Assembly: GCA_009667805.1 (NCBI GenBank)
Contig: CM019063.1
Span: 88,625,877 to 88,689,876, forward strand
DNA from: Leptobrachium leishanense
Taxonomy: Eukaryota; Chordata; Amphibia; Anura; Megophryidae
DNA length: 64,000 bases
Reading direction: 5' to 3'
Under the pieces are notes generated by a model. It had not been told where the DNA came from. It was given only the letters and a program-made list of their open reading frames with translations, and made no database searches. Shown one piece after another: positions 1-11,835 of this stretch. The stretch's first letter is position 1; each line of letters opens with the position of its first letter. A program made the position numbers and the translations under genes.

Positions 1-59
1 CAGATGGATGGATGTCTCACACCGCTGAATGGGATAATTAATCCCCACCCGGGGGAACA

Positions 60-260
60 GGAAATTGATCAGTTTGGGAACTATTTAAATGGGTGGTGTA
101 GGATATGTATGTAATTTATTATTTGCACCCCTGAGGAAGCTGGCAGCTTCAATGAAACGCATTGGATTAAATAATAAAATATTGCTAATTTTTTTATTTC
201 TGGAGCCCTGCTGCAAGTTTATTAATCTGTGCCTCTATACCTGGATACAGGTGCTTCTCG
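60..260 (+). repeat. Decayed hammerhead-like repeat fragment, possible PLE terminal repeat
   Basis: Positions 131-137 read CTGAGGA, which fits the hammerhead core CUGANGA. A short hairpin (AGCT, loop, AGCT) follows, then GAAAC at about 154-158. Five extra bases separate the hairpin from GAAAC and no clean GUC follows, so a working ribozyme is unlikely. The arrangement resembles the better cores at 21741 and 54847. I read it as an old terminal-repeat relic of a Penelope-like element; this is inference from one motif. Confidence 0.3.
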
Positions 261-1937
261 GCCTGATAGGGTTTTGCTGCCTACACCGGCTTTCACTGGC
301 TGATGTTAGATGCTGCCGTTCCTGGTTCTTGGCGCCACCATATACTGAGCAGGGGTACCCTTTTAATATGCATTCTAAATTTGCATTGCATATGCATTCT
401 AAATGATCTTGTGAGTGTGTTTCTGCAGGGGGCATTTTGATACATACGCATGAGAAGCTGTATTAAGCTATGTTTGCAATATTTTTGTCCTTTATAGATA
501 TACTCTTGTTTTTAACTCGAAGTTTTATTGTTGCTACATATGAAGGAGGAGATGATACAATACTTATCTCAATAACTCTTCTATTATTGTATTTATTTCT
601 GGGCACGAAGGCGGCACTACTCTTTCTGGTGCAACTCGACCACTGCCTGCAATGAAAATATCACTATACAGCTTCCAGGCTAATTGAATGAGGGGAGAAA
701 TTATCTGCTAGTTATCTCTAATGCAATCGACCATCTGAAGTCACTTAGCCATTAAGTAATACTTCATTGGCATGCAAAGGGTTAAAAGTATATAAAACTG
801 CTGAGTAACAATGTCTGCTAATTAAATCAGTCAATCATGATGAAAGTGCCACGTGAAGCTCTAGGTTATTCTTGTTTCAGAATGTAGTCTGCCCAAGGTA
901 ATGGAGCATAAAATGCAGTATGTGAATCATAGTATAAAAATAGAGTCAGAACCTGTTATGTTAAAATGCCCTTCAATAAATATACCTGCCTAAGAAGTAT
1001 ATTATCTCTCTATTGCCCTATCCTTCATCAATGGATCTGTGTGATATTTTGGAACAGTATAGAGAAATATAATTATATTAACTTCTACTTGTAACACGTT
1101 GATCTCTCTGTGTTTATGTAAGAGAACACATTAGTTCTCCATCATATCTTTAAGATGTTTCCCACAGGCATTCCTTGCAACATTTCATTTACAAGTAGAG
1201 TATAACATTTTACCCGCGAGTGAGCTAAAGCGCAGAAAAATATTTGTAAATATTCACTTTTAGCCTCCCATGAGTGTGTTTTATGCAACGGTAAATTTGA
1301 AGCAAAATAATTGTAATATATTTATCATATATAAATATTATATCCTGTATATTATATATTAATGCAGCATCCACACACATCAGGCAGTCTCGATCTGTTA
1401 CTATGTTCACAAGTCCAACTCAAACATTCAGTTCTCGGGTGATTAAGGAATTCTGGAACTATCCATGCTTTTTAGACATTAATGTGAAGATTATCCTTTG
1501 ATTTAGGATTGATAAAACAAACTTGATCTTCTTCCCTACAAAGTTGTTTTCCTTAAAACCATTGTCAAGACCCAACAAAATGACAAAGATTTCTTGAAAA
1601 CAGCTTTCCTTTGCAGACAGTGGAAAAATTAAGGTATTCTTCATAAAATAAGTTTTGGAGATAGTAAGCTTATTCGAGAGGCAAACGGCTATTAAAAAAC
1701 AAACAAAAAAGAAACGTACTGTATATACGATAATGCAGTCTTTCTGTAAAAGGTATATGGATATCCCAGCTGTTTAAAAAGCTTTAGTACCTTGCATGAC
1801 ATGTCCAGGGGCATATTCAGGAGCACATTTGCAAACAAAATTCCTTTAAATAGCTTCAGAATGTAACCAGATCGAGTTTACTCGAAGCTGAACTCCTGCA
1901 GGTGCTTTTGAACATCAAGTAGTCTCAATAATGGTGC
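261..1937. other. Unassigned AT-rich DNA
   Basis: Only short unsupported ORFs (about 60 codons) occur here, with no recognisable protein motif, RNA gene or repeat boundary. I see nothing to annotate. Confidence 0.5.
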
Positions 1938-2141
1938 AGGCTGGGTGGAGTAGAGGTAACATCACTGCTCTATAACCGTGGAGACTGTGGAGACACAAAT
2001 TCGAATCCTGGCCAGAGCACCTCTCCAGTAAGTGTCCTTGGGCAAGTCACCTAACAGTACATACTCGCCACCCAGGACATACTTGAAAACAAGAGAAATC
2101 TCAATGTATCCTTCCTGGTAAAATACTTTCTAAAAAAAAAA
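1938..2141 (+). repeat. tRNA-derived SINE, copy 1
   Basis: The head resembles a tRNA gene, with a B-box-like ATTCGAATCC near 2000 that would serve as a pol III internal promoter. The body contains CCTTGGGCAAGTCACCTAAC, a string close to the conserved core of MIR/CORE-type SINEs. The copy ends in ACTTTC plus an A-run. The string AATGGT on both sides may be a short target duplication. Further copies lie at 25400, 30113 (3' part only), 30455 (minus), 44943 and 46809, so this is one dispersed family. Confidence 0.8.
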
Positions 2142-3240
2142 TGGTAGTGAAAGGGTTGAAGTAGCAGTTACTTTCCATTCTTGAGGTAGGAGAAAAACCT
2201 GGTGGGATGCACCAAAATTCCAAACCTATCATAATATGGTTTGTCCTTCTTCAGTATTATCTTTCATTTGCAGTACCAGCTATCAATTTTAGGATAGCAT
2301 CACTGACAGAAACCATTCTTCAACACTATGCTATCGCTTTCAGGAATCTAGTGGAATGTGGGATATTTTACAGAATATATGACTCTATTGCCATATCTAA
2401 TTAGATGAAAAAGTATTTGCGCACCCATTACTATCATGGAAGATTAAAAATGTTAACACACTTGGCACCCCAAAATGATCACATTAGAGAAGAACTCATG
2501 CATGAGAATGAATGGAAAGTTAAATTTTATTTGCGTTAGTTTATAATTTCATTACACATATTCTTTTGTCCTTCATCATGATATGAATCACCCTTCTTCA
2601 TTCTGGTGTATAAAAGGAAACAGACTGGACTTCTTATTTTCTGGTATAACTCCAGGATTCAGAGAGAGAAAAAAATACCAAAAAAAGTTGAACATTTAAT
2701 GCGCTATTGATCCATAACATGTCAGCCGCTGCCCTAAAATACACAGTACAAACACTAGATTGCTTTAACAAGTGTAAAATATGTTTCTGTTAAATTGCAT
2801 CGAGCAACCTGTGATGAATGATGATGTTAAACTCTGTTTTTTTTACAGTGATTTATATGGATGCTAAACAAGGATGCAGAGCTGTAGTCAGACTTCTAAC
2901 ATTTAATCTAGGTAATCCAAGCTCAAGAACATTATGTTGCTTCCAGGAAAACACAGTATGTTTCCTTTTATTGCAGAACAGTCATAACTGCAACCTGCGA
3001 TAGAAAGCATTAACTGTATTTAACATAGCAAAGAACATCAAATGAGACTTCCGATTAATCAAATTGGTAAAGAAGCAGTCATTAAATATGGTTTCTTAAA
3101 AGTATGAGAATTTTCTTTTCAAACAGACATTCCATACACTCCATTACTGTTACAGCTTATTGCAAGGGTTGTAATGGTATGTGGAGTCTACAGGTTTGGC
3201 CTATCCATTACATGTCAAATAATTCCCAAGAGTAGAGCTA
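2142..3240. other. Unassigned AT-rich DNA
   Basis: No gene or repeat boundary was recognised. A pyrimidine run followed by AG near 2848 and a GTAA near 2911 could imitate a 63-bp exon, but the enclosed codons match nothing I know. Confidence 0.4.
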
Positions 3241-4372
3241 CCCCAGAACACATGGCTCTCGCCCCCTGGGTGTTTGTAAAATGTGCCACTCCCCCTGGGT
3301 GTTTGTAAAACTCTCTGCAGGATGCAGATCTCCCCTACCTCCAGTGGTCAGATGCTCCTGTTTCGCATCTGTTCAGGTGAAGCATTGCTGTCTGTGCACC
3401 ATTCTGGCAACACTAGACAATTTGCAGTATTTCTATGTCCTGGTATGGATAGCACCTGGAGGCTCTGCATTTATCATCTCCTGGGTAGCGATGTTCCAAG
3501 TCGGCCCCTCACGTCTCGTGGCAAACAGGGTTCAGTTGTACTTTCCATTGTCATTGTCTTGTGGTTTCCCTTTAAATGGGTTGTCTCTCTGTCTGTTATT
3601 GTGATTTTGACCTTTGGCTCTGTTGACCATATTTGAGGTTTTCTCTTCCCTTGACCATTGGAATTTTTATTGTGAATCTGTCTCTTCCCTGCCCTATTGG
3701 CAACAACTTGTGAAAGGCCAATTCCAGCTGAAATCTTGCAGGTTCTTAAATTTAAGTTCCTTTTAGGCTCAGGTCAGACGAGCGCAGTGATCACGTCAGT
3801 GTTGCCGCACATTCTAATGTCTGTGGTAGCATACAATGATGATCAATAGAGACCCACACACAAAGTACGTCCACACAGAAGTGCGGACGCACAACGGACG
3901 TGGCAAACGGACGCAAGTTAGGCAAGAACGTAAAACCGCTAGAACGGACGTGTGGAGTGCGCCACCTCCGCATAGCTTTGTGTGTGAGTGATGGAACGTA
4001 GTCATTTTTGACGTCCAGCATTTTTGACGGACAAAATGTTTTTCATATTAATTTATTTTCCCTTCTACATCAGTCAAAAAAAAGTCAGTCACAAAAACGG
4101 ACTGTGTGGCCACTTCCTTGTCGTCAGTCAGAAAGTACATCTGTTATGCACAGACGCACAGTCCGCATTGAATGCATTCGTCTGACCCTAGCCTTAATCT
4201 ACTGCTTTTTTGGAGTGTTTATAGTCTCATTTTTTTGGCTTGCTCCTGGTTACATATTGCTCTCTGGCTTATTTGAGATTCTTTCTACCTTCTTGCTCTC
4301 TAACCAGACCACTCAAGTATGGGTTTGTTAGGTAGAGCCTTTCCTCTGTCTATTCAAGGGTCTTTGTGTTCG
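3241..4372. repeat. Old repeat of unknown class, interrupted by a MITE
   Basis: The T-rich, CTCT-rich text on both sides of the MITE at 3766-4193 resembles the 3' half of frog LTRs but lacks clear TG/CA ends or a target duplication. The call is tentative. The ORFs of about 110 codons in it are not conserved proteins. Confidence 0.25.
3766..4193. mobile_element. PIF/Harbinger-type MITE, 428 bp, copy 1
   Basis: The element starts GGCTCAGGTCAGACGAGCG and ends CGTCTGACCCTAGCC, giving inverted termini of the form GGCTnGGGTCAGAC. TTA flanks it on both sides (3763-3765 and 4194-4196), the 3-bp target duplication expected of PIF/Harbinger elements. It contains no transposase. A second copy at 15167-15594 has exactly the same length. 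Confidence 0.75.
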
Positions 4373-4380
4373 GTCTCTAG

Positions 4381-5246
4381 CAGGGCTGGACTGGGAAAAA
4401 AAAAAAAAAGAAATCGGCCCTGGACTTCATCCATGAGACCGGCCCACTACGATTATGCACGCAGGGCCAGATTAAGATCTCTATGGGCCTGATGGGCCTG
4501 GAGTTAAAGATTTTGTTTGTATTTTATGAAATGAAAACATCTTTTATGTCATTTTAAATTGTGTGCAATTTCAGTGTTTTGTGTTTCTTTGAATTTTGGC
4601 GCTCTTCAGTGACTCCATTTCGCCAAAAATACAAAAATTCACCATTCAGTGAATGTTCACCATGTTTTACTGAAAAATGGAGTCCCCGAAGTAGTTATTA
4701 TCATACGTCGACGAAAACCACAGAATAGTGGCAATAACCGCTGAATCGCACCAAATTGGCATAGGAAAATTGCTCTGAAATTAAAAAGTCTCCTATTCTC
4801 TTAATAGGAGATTAAATCAATAAAATGTGTCTAAATAATAAAAGGTCCATTAAAAAATAATAAAAAAGATCTTTTACAATATTATAAAGTCTTTAAAAAA
4901 TACAAAAATTACAATTAAATTAAAGAAAAATTACAAAATAAAAAGTGTTTTTGCAATATATAAAAAATAGTGTTTACAAAAAGGCATCCCCAGGTTCGGC
5001 TGGCAGCCAGATCCAAGCAATCCCCAGGCTTGACCGGTGGCCAAGCCCAGGTGATCGCCATGCTCTGCCGGTGGCCAGGCCCAGGCGATCGCCGATCACC
5101 AGGTGGCCAGGCCCAGGCGATTGCCACGCTCTGCCGACAGCCAGGCCCAGGTGATCTCCAGGCTCAGGCTGGGCTGTCAACCCTGTCCACTGATCCATCA
5201 GCCCACTGGGAATCTCCTGGTAGTCCCGATGGCCAGTACACACCTG
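4381..5246. mobile_element. Non-autonomous hAT-type element, 866 bp
   Basis: The left end is CAGGGCTGGACTGGG and the right end, read inverted, is CAGGTGTGTACTGGCC. An exact 8-bp duplication GTCTCTAG flanks the element at 4373-4380 and 5247-5254, the hAT signature. The interior is AT-rich for about 550 bp, then holds a GC-rich minisatellite (about 5025-5165). It encodes no transposase. A shorter relative lies at 16250-16649. Confidence 0.8.
5025..5165. repeat. GC-rich minisatellite inside the hAT element
   Basis: Units built around GGCCAGGCCCAGGCGATCGC recur about four times with variation. The overlapping ORFs on both strands arise from this composition. Confidence 0.65.
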
Positions 5247-5254
5247 GTCTCTAG

Positions 5255-7162
5255 GGTTTCATGATATGATGCTATAATCCTGAAGGCACAAATCCTGCTT
5301 CTGTTAAGAATTTTTTTTCATGGGTTCAATAAATTGGTTGTGTGTACTGGTCATTGGCAAAACTGAAAAATGAGTTGACGTTCACAAGAGGGAAGGCATC
5401 TCAAGACTATGCACTCTAAGTGATTTATAATACATGACAATGGCTGGGATGCTTGTCCTTTCAAGCAAGGTGTTTGTATGTTAATGCCATAAATGATTAA
5501 ATAATAATTCTTGAATAATGTTCTACATCATGAACTTTTTTCATGAAAATTTCTTCTTTCACTTTTCGTACACTTTAAAATAAGAGCTAAATTTAAGGGG
5601 AAACTACAACCCAAAAATGGAATGTTATTATTGTGTTTATTTTATGTTGCTGATATCTTACATGAGCTTTATTTTTCTCTTGTTTTTTTAGTTAAGAAAA
5701 CATTAATCTCTGTATGTGTCACTGGGTGCATCCATTTTGTGTTGTAAACCACCCCTCACAGTGGTCAATATTTCAAAGTGGGTACTAACTTAACCAGAGC
5801 GGTTGTAAACTTCCCAGAGCCATTATAGTCTATGGCGTTGTTAAGTTTACAACAGGTCTGGTTAAGTTAGCACCAGCTTTGGAATCTCTACAGCACTTGC
5901 TCCTCACTGTGTGGCATTGGGCACAGAATGGAGTCTATAGATCAGATCTGCAAAAAAACAACTTATACGCATTGCATGTGTGTGTTATGTATGCAAATTA
6001 CATCACCATGGTAATATAAAGTGTTGTAAGTCAACTATTCAATCCGGTGCCATCTCTTATCTCGGGTAGTCCTGACAGCACAATAGAACCCCGGCAGCCT
6101 TGTCTAAACAATTCGTCCACCACCTCATTGCTTCTTCACTACTAGTTTATCCTATACCTCAGCTGCAAAGTGAGACTTGCCCTAAGGTTTTGGTAAATGT
6201 TGCATCATGGGAAAAATCCACAAAATGCAAACAAGATATAGAAACCTAACTTTATTTTAATTTTTCTATGCAATTAATTCAAAGAATAAAAACAACAGCA
6301 TGTGTTTTATAATGTGTTTTCTTGTAATACACAAGTAATCTAGTTATAGCTTACGTTTGTGGTAGTGTTCCTTTAAGGACAACAAATGCACATCAAATAG
6401 GCTATAAAAAAACTTATACTAAATCTCTGACCTCTAAAAAAAATGCCTTTCAAACCCAAAATAAAACTGAACAGCACAGTAAGCTTAAAGTGTAGCAGAA
6501 TACATGCAGTGTTTACAACAGGGCCATTTACTTTTAAATAATGCACATGCATCACACAAATATGGGCCAATTATTTACTGCCCTGGATAATAAAAGATGA
6601 CAACACATGTATCAAAGGGGGAAGAAAGAAAGACAATGTCTCAGGTTTATAATCATTGCAACACTCAGGAAAAAGTGAATAAGTGTCAAGAACCTTAAGA
6701 CTTAATTTTTAATTAAGTTCCACATTAAATTGAGATCACCAAATTACAAGCCTGAGTGCCTGGCACTTATAGATTAATCCAACGTGAACTGTTTGCCAAG
6801 TTTATCTTGCAGGCTGTTTAATATACTTTGAATTGCTGAAAATATCTCTTTAGTTTAAAGAAATGAAGCAATTTATGTTTTCTAAAAGGTACTAGATGAT
6901 GACAGCAAAGCATATATTTATACTTTCAAATAGTTCAGTTGCTATGACATTTTGGCATTAAGTAAAGGCTTAAAAATAAAGTAGAACAAACACATATTGT
7001 ACATTTTGGCTGATTTTGCAAAACTGAGATATTAATGACTCTTAATAAATGGATTGCATGTGTTGAGATGCAGGTCGGCAAAAATAAAGAAAATACAAAC
7101 AGATTTGAGGTTTAATTTTTTTTTAAAAAAGTACCGGTATCACTTGACTCTGTCATGACTAT
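5255..7162. other. Unassigned DNA with one hairpin
   Basis: The only structure I can support is an imperfect inverted repeat at about 5773-5880, pairing ACTAACTTAACCAGA with TCTGGTTAAGTTAG, possibly a small MITE. The rest is AT-rich with no recognisable gene. Confidence 0.4.
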
Positions 7163-7331
7163 CAGGGCTATTCACTAAAGGTGGAATTCAGGAGAATTGA
7201 AATGTCTAGGTCAAAATAGTCAATCCTGAAAAATTCTCCAATTTATCTCACTTTCCAAATTGTCTATTTGTTCTAGAATTGTTTTCTTCTCCTGACAATT
7301 ATCTGAGTTTCACCTTTAGTGGATAGACCTG
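7163..7331. mobile_element. Foldback MITE, CAGGGCTATTCACTAAAG ends
   Basis: The termini CAGGGCTATTCACTAAAG and CTTTAGTGGATAGACCTG are imperfect inverted repeats, and the interior is largely self-complementary. It shares the internal string GGTCAAAATAG with the elements at 19314-19475 and 58217-58396. The target duplication is not clear, so I do not assign a superfamily. Confidence 0.6.
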
Positions 7332-9059
7332 ATTGTAATCTCAGTCTAGTGCCTGAATTAGACCCTTGCAATTCAGTCCAATCCAAACGGAAATTCAGGT
7401 GAAGCTGGAAGCATCCAAAAATTCCGAATTGCTGAGCCGCCGAACCATATCATATCTGAAATTGAATGTATTAATTGTACAAATATAATCGGATTGGTTT
7501 GTTTTCATTCTCATGACACTAAAAAAGATGGCACACATTGAAAAAATCCCTAACACGAATTGTAAAACAAGCAGAACAGTGAACCTGACCCAAATTCTAA
7601 AACAAGCACAAATAGTAACCATAAACCTAATACTAACCCTAACACCAATTCTAAACCAAGCATAGCAACCCTAACCCATTTCTAAAACAAGCTGAAATAG
7701 TAACCCTGACCTATACCGAATAATAACCCTAAGAGTGATCCTAATCCTATAGAAGCAAAAAAGCAACCCTAAAACAACCAGATATAGTAAAGGAAAAGTG
7801 ATGCCCTATGATATTTTACATGCTGAGTGTGAAGTGTTTTACAAGACTGTGCATTACACATGAAAGTGATGCCTTTCTTATGATGCTTAAATACAGACTA
7901 CTAATCTTGTAATATTCACATCTCCAACAACCAAACCACTTAACAACTCTCTCCAATGTAAGATTATTTATATGACCAAATACAGGTAATTCTCTATGAT
8001 TTTTGTAATAGTTTTTACATCAACCTCAATTGGACCGCTTTCTTTGCCTGTCTACGAAGAAGCACATAAGTATACACTATAGAGTACACAGGTGTTTCAC
8101 TACTTTCCAGAGTTCTTCTTATGTTCTGTTTCTTTAAATCTCAAAAAGAAAAACAAATGGCAAAAAATTCACAACATAACTTATCCACTGGTATACAATA
8201 AAATATAGAGAAAGGAATAAGGCCAAATGCAAACTCACACTTTCTTGAGCCTACTAATGGGCTCACATTTCCATGTATATGGGTTCAAAAGGGCGCACCC
8301 ATCAGCCACCATCCAGATAGAAAGGATATAACTTGTCCTTGTGTCCTCAGATCCAGCAATATATGCAAAAGACAATAGTGGACAGCAATAGTGCAGATGG
8401 AACAAATATAATGAGTATACACCATAAATCCCATCCACCACCACTCACATGGCACTCAAGGGCTCAACCTTGAAGTGTGCTGAGGTTTTGACTAGACACG
8501 GTCAAACAGCTCACACAAACCCACATCCAGGTAATGTAGTAGGTACACACAAATATGTATTAATAAAAACAGATCAATATACATTTCTGAATATAAACAT
8601 CAATTCCAGCACATCAGGAGTACAAACATGGTAGCCATTATTCTTCCAGTTACTATCGTGCATTTGCAAGACCACCGCAAAGACTGATGGCCCCCTCGCA
8701 TGCGCCGTCCAAGCCAGCCTTCACTGTATCATGGAAACGCTGACAAGTGCCTGCGTCTGGACAACGAGATTCCCACATGTCTACGTGCATGCGATGGACC
8801 AGAACACTCATCAATAGCAACAGAGTGGAGACATGAAAACACTGATTTCCCACATTCGACATGTAGACCACAGTCACCAATAAAAACAAATCAGCAGTAA
8901 AGTGAACAAAAATAAAGTTCTTCTTATAAGAAAAAGTTCATAGATCCTTATTATTCATAAACCTTATGTTTGACAATTTAAGTCCATAAATATTATATAC
9001 TCTTTCAAGCCATAAAACTCTTTCATGAGATTAATATGTCAGACATCTCTTCCATATTA
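7332..9059. other. Degenerate telomere-like stretch, then unassigned DNA
   Basis: Between 7560 and 7770 the sequence repeatedly gives imperfect AACCCTAA-like strings, never a regular tandem array. From about 8230 to 9059 the DNA lies immediately downstream, in element orientation, of the PLE endonuclease relic, so it may be that element's 3' end, but I see no terminal motif. Confidence 0.35.
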
Positions 9060-9745
9060 CTAGTCTTCCACAACTTCCAAAAAATGACAAAGCTCAAAAT
9101 CAGAGTTTACACCCCTAGATATCAGCATTTATAATTGGAAAATCCAACGCATTTCCTCCTGATGGGTTTTATGCAGAAAATCTTTTACTCTCCAATTTCT
9201 ATATACCTTTATTAAAGAAATAAATGTGGTATTAGTAAATGTACAATTATGTACTTCTTTAAAATGTGCAGAAATCGAATAATTCTCATATCCTTTATTT
9301 ATATTATTTATATGTTCACTTAATCTCTTGTAACAAGGTCTAATTGTTTGACCCACATAATGCTGATCTCATGGGCATGTAATGACATAAACCACATTTT
9401 TAATTTGACATATAAGGACATCTCTTATATTATATTCTTTCCCAGAGAAGTTATTTCTAAAAGAGTAAACAATGGATTTTTAAATTTTAAGACTGCTACA
9501 AGTAATACAGTTTCCGCAATAGTAAAAACTTTCCTTAAGACCGAAGAGATTCTTCTTTCCTCATGTACGGAAGTCACTTTTAACTAGATAATTTCTGAGA
9601 TTTTTTTGTACCCCTATTAATAAAGTTCAGATGAGGGGAAAGTAAAATTTACAGATCAGAGTCCCTCTTAAGGATAGGCCAATATTTTTTAATAATCACA
9701 TCTTTTTACATTTTTTGTTCTAGCATTCTAACAGGACATGACGCA
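9060..9745 (-). pseudogene. Penelope-like element, C-terminal GIY-YIG endonuclease (decayed)
   Basis: Read on the minus strand, about 9500-9740 gives an RNYLVKSDF-like stretch, then a zinc-knuckle-like CGNCITC. After these come the GIY-YIG core VVYVITCP, one stop codon, and DQHYVGQTIRP, followed by RLSEHI and SAHFKEVHN. That order (LV.S, Cys cluster, Y-V-I-x-C-P, Y-V-G-x-T, R-L-x-E-H) is typical of the C-terminal endonuclease of Penelope-like retroelements. Further downstream, DFELCHFL resembles the usual PLE tail. At least two in-frame stops break it, and the reverse transcriptase part was not found upstream. A functional protein is very unlikely. Confidence 0.7.
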
Positions 9746-9790
9746 TACATATAATAATGATATATTATGAATCTTCTGAAAAAAACAATT
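9718..9790 (+). repeat. 70-bp dispersed repeat, copy 1
   Basis: A block containing TAGCATTCTAACAGGACATG, ATATAATAATGATATATTAT and a CTGAAAAAAA end. Close copies occur at 28360-28424 and 29652-29720. No class assigned. Confidence 0.6.
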
Positions 9791-11835
9791 TACAAATTTT
9801 TTGGGTCCTACAATAAAACTATTATAAAACTTGAATAAAACTTCAAATCACTTTTAAACTAGATGAGCACAAAACAGTCAAAATGAGCTCGGCACACAGG
9901 GTTGAAACGGTTCAGCAGTGAAGGAGTTAAATTGTACCTCACAATAGTATATGACTGCCTTAAACACAGCTGTATACATTCTTGGATATACTGAACAGTG
10001 TAGTGAAAAAGTTGGTATCATATCTGCTTTGAGACAAACATAGACCTTACATAAAAATAAAACTTGACATTCTAAATGAATGCTAAATTGAGCGGCGGCC
10101 AGACCTGGGGCTGAGAACTTACTGAAACGTTTCCTTTCAACTTCCAAATGACATGGAAACCATAGAAATGTTTTGGCTGAATCACAGCACTAAAATGCTG
10201 AAATATAAAAGACATGCTGGTGCACAGCCATCATCAACCAACCAAATTGAAGAACATCATTTGGTTTTCAATCTAACATGTAATGTAATGTACATACACG
10301 TGTGGTAGTTGTGTGGCCTCCTTGATGCACAAATAGACTCACAATTTGTGACTTTAAATATGTGACTGCAACACCAAGGGTCTGGATTATTTGAAATGCT
10401 GTTGTGATTTAAAATATGAGGACGTGTTTATAGCACAATGACAACCCAGGTTGCCTTAAGTTCTGTTGAATAGATCGAAGAAGAAAATACCAAAAGGGAA
10501 AGGCAATTATCTTAAGAAAATAAAATCCTTTTTTACTTCAAATATTGAATTTCCTGGGGCTCAAAGTAGGTTTATCATTTACACCACTAATTTGAAATTT
10601 AGTTTTGACCCTTACGTAGAGTTTGCAACACTTTCATGTTAAAGAACATTATTAATTTTTGCTAATCTGCAGAATGGACAGTGTCTTTCAATCGGCAAAC
10701 CAGAGACTACACATGCTGGCAATCATGTGCTGTTGTATAGGTAGGTGACTTGTGGATATAAATATTGCAACAAAAAAAACCCAGTGTAATTAGGTGAATA
10801 TTTATGGCCTAGATTCTTGACGGGTAGTTATAGGCAAAAAATTGGAGTCGTATATGGTGCGAGGAAAATCTCCACAGTTACAATGTTTTGCATCTCCCTA
10901 ACGTGCCAGATGAACCTCCAATGTTTGTCTGTACGTTCAAGGAACAATGCTGGTCATGGAGGTCTTACTAAATATTGAAAGCCCAAAAGTTGCCGTGGAA
11001 CTTCGCATTACTACATGCAATATCTCACGGCAGGGAAGCCATTGTTACTCATGCATTCTTTACGTTAAAATCCCTTGTATCTTTTTACAGATATTTCTTA
11101 AAAATTTACGTGTGCAGAGTGCATAGCTTGCTCAGGACTTGTGTGTCAGATTAGCTCATATCCATGTTTCTTCTGGGTGTCTCACTCTGAATTGCATTAG
11201 TTAGACCATTCCTGAGATCTGCTAAGGTGTGCATTTGTCTTGCTATAGGGATGGCCTCACAGTTGAGGTTGGGTACTTTGGAGTTGGTGATGTGTTCAGT
11301 TTTTCATGGACTTACATAATAATTATAAACTTGTGTGTTTCTGCAAACATTTTGGAGACAACACTTTTTGTTGTTGTTTATTCAACTGCCCCAGGCTAAT
11401 TTTATTTTTATCCGGACTCCCTTTTTTGGTGATGTGTAAGTCAACACCCATTGGGTGACTGTGGGTTCAGATACTTAAAAAAGACGAGGCGTAAGTAGCT
11501 CAACTGTGATGTTACAGTTCATAGGGACTTTCAGGATATTTAGGCAGAGCTTTACTTGCAGAGCTCACATAATAACTATTTTGAGGCTTAGTGAGTCTAG
11601 TCGCACAAGCATTAAAACATTCAAGGATGACAATATCAACACCTTTCTCATTATTTGGGATACAGTGTACAGTCATCATTCACAACTTTAGAGAGTTTCT
11701 TATAATCTACAAATCAAGGCGTGGTTCTGTAAATAAATCCAATCCTTCTAATATTGCTGTACATTCCTAGGAATTTGACAAATGAATGTAATTCCACACA
11801 AATTTGAGTTAAACTGTAAATTAAATATTAACATA
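9791..11835. other. Unassigned AT-rich DNA
   Basis: No repeat ends, conserved ORF or RNA gene recognised over about 2 kb. Confidence 0.5.

Noticed and set aside
1938..2015. tRNA gene
   Set aside because: The B box is tRNA-like, but no cloverleaf closes and the sequence continues into a SINE body shared by six copies.
2848..2911. 63-bp exon
   Set aside because: The acceptor-like T-run and weak donor are common in AT-rich DNA, and the short frame has no recognisable protein text.
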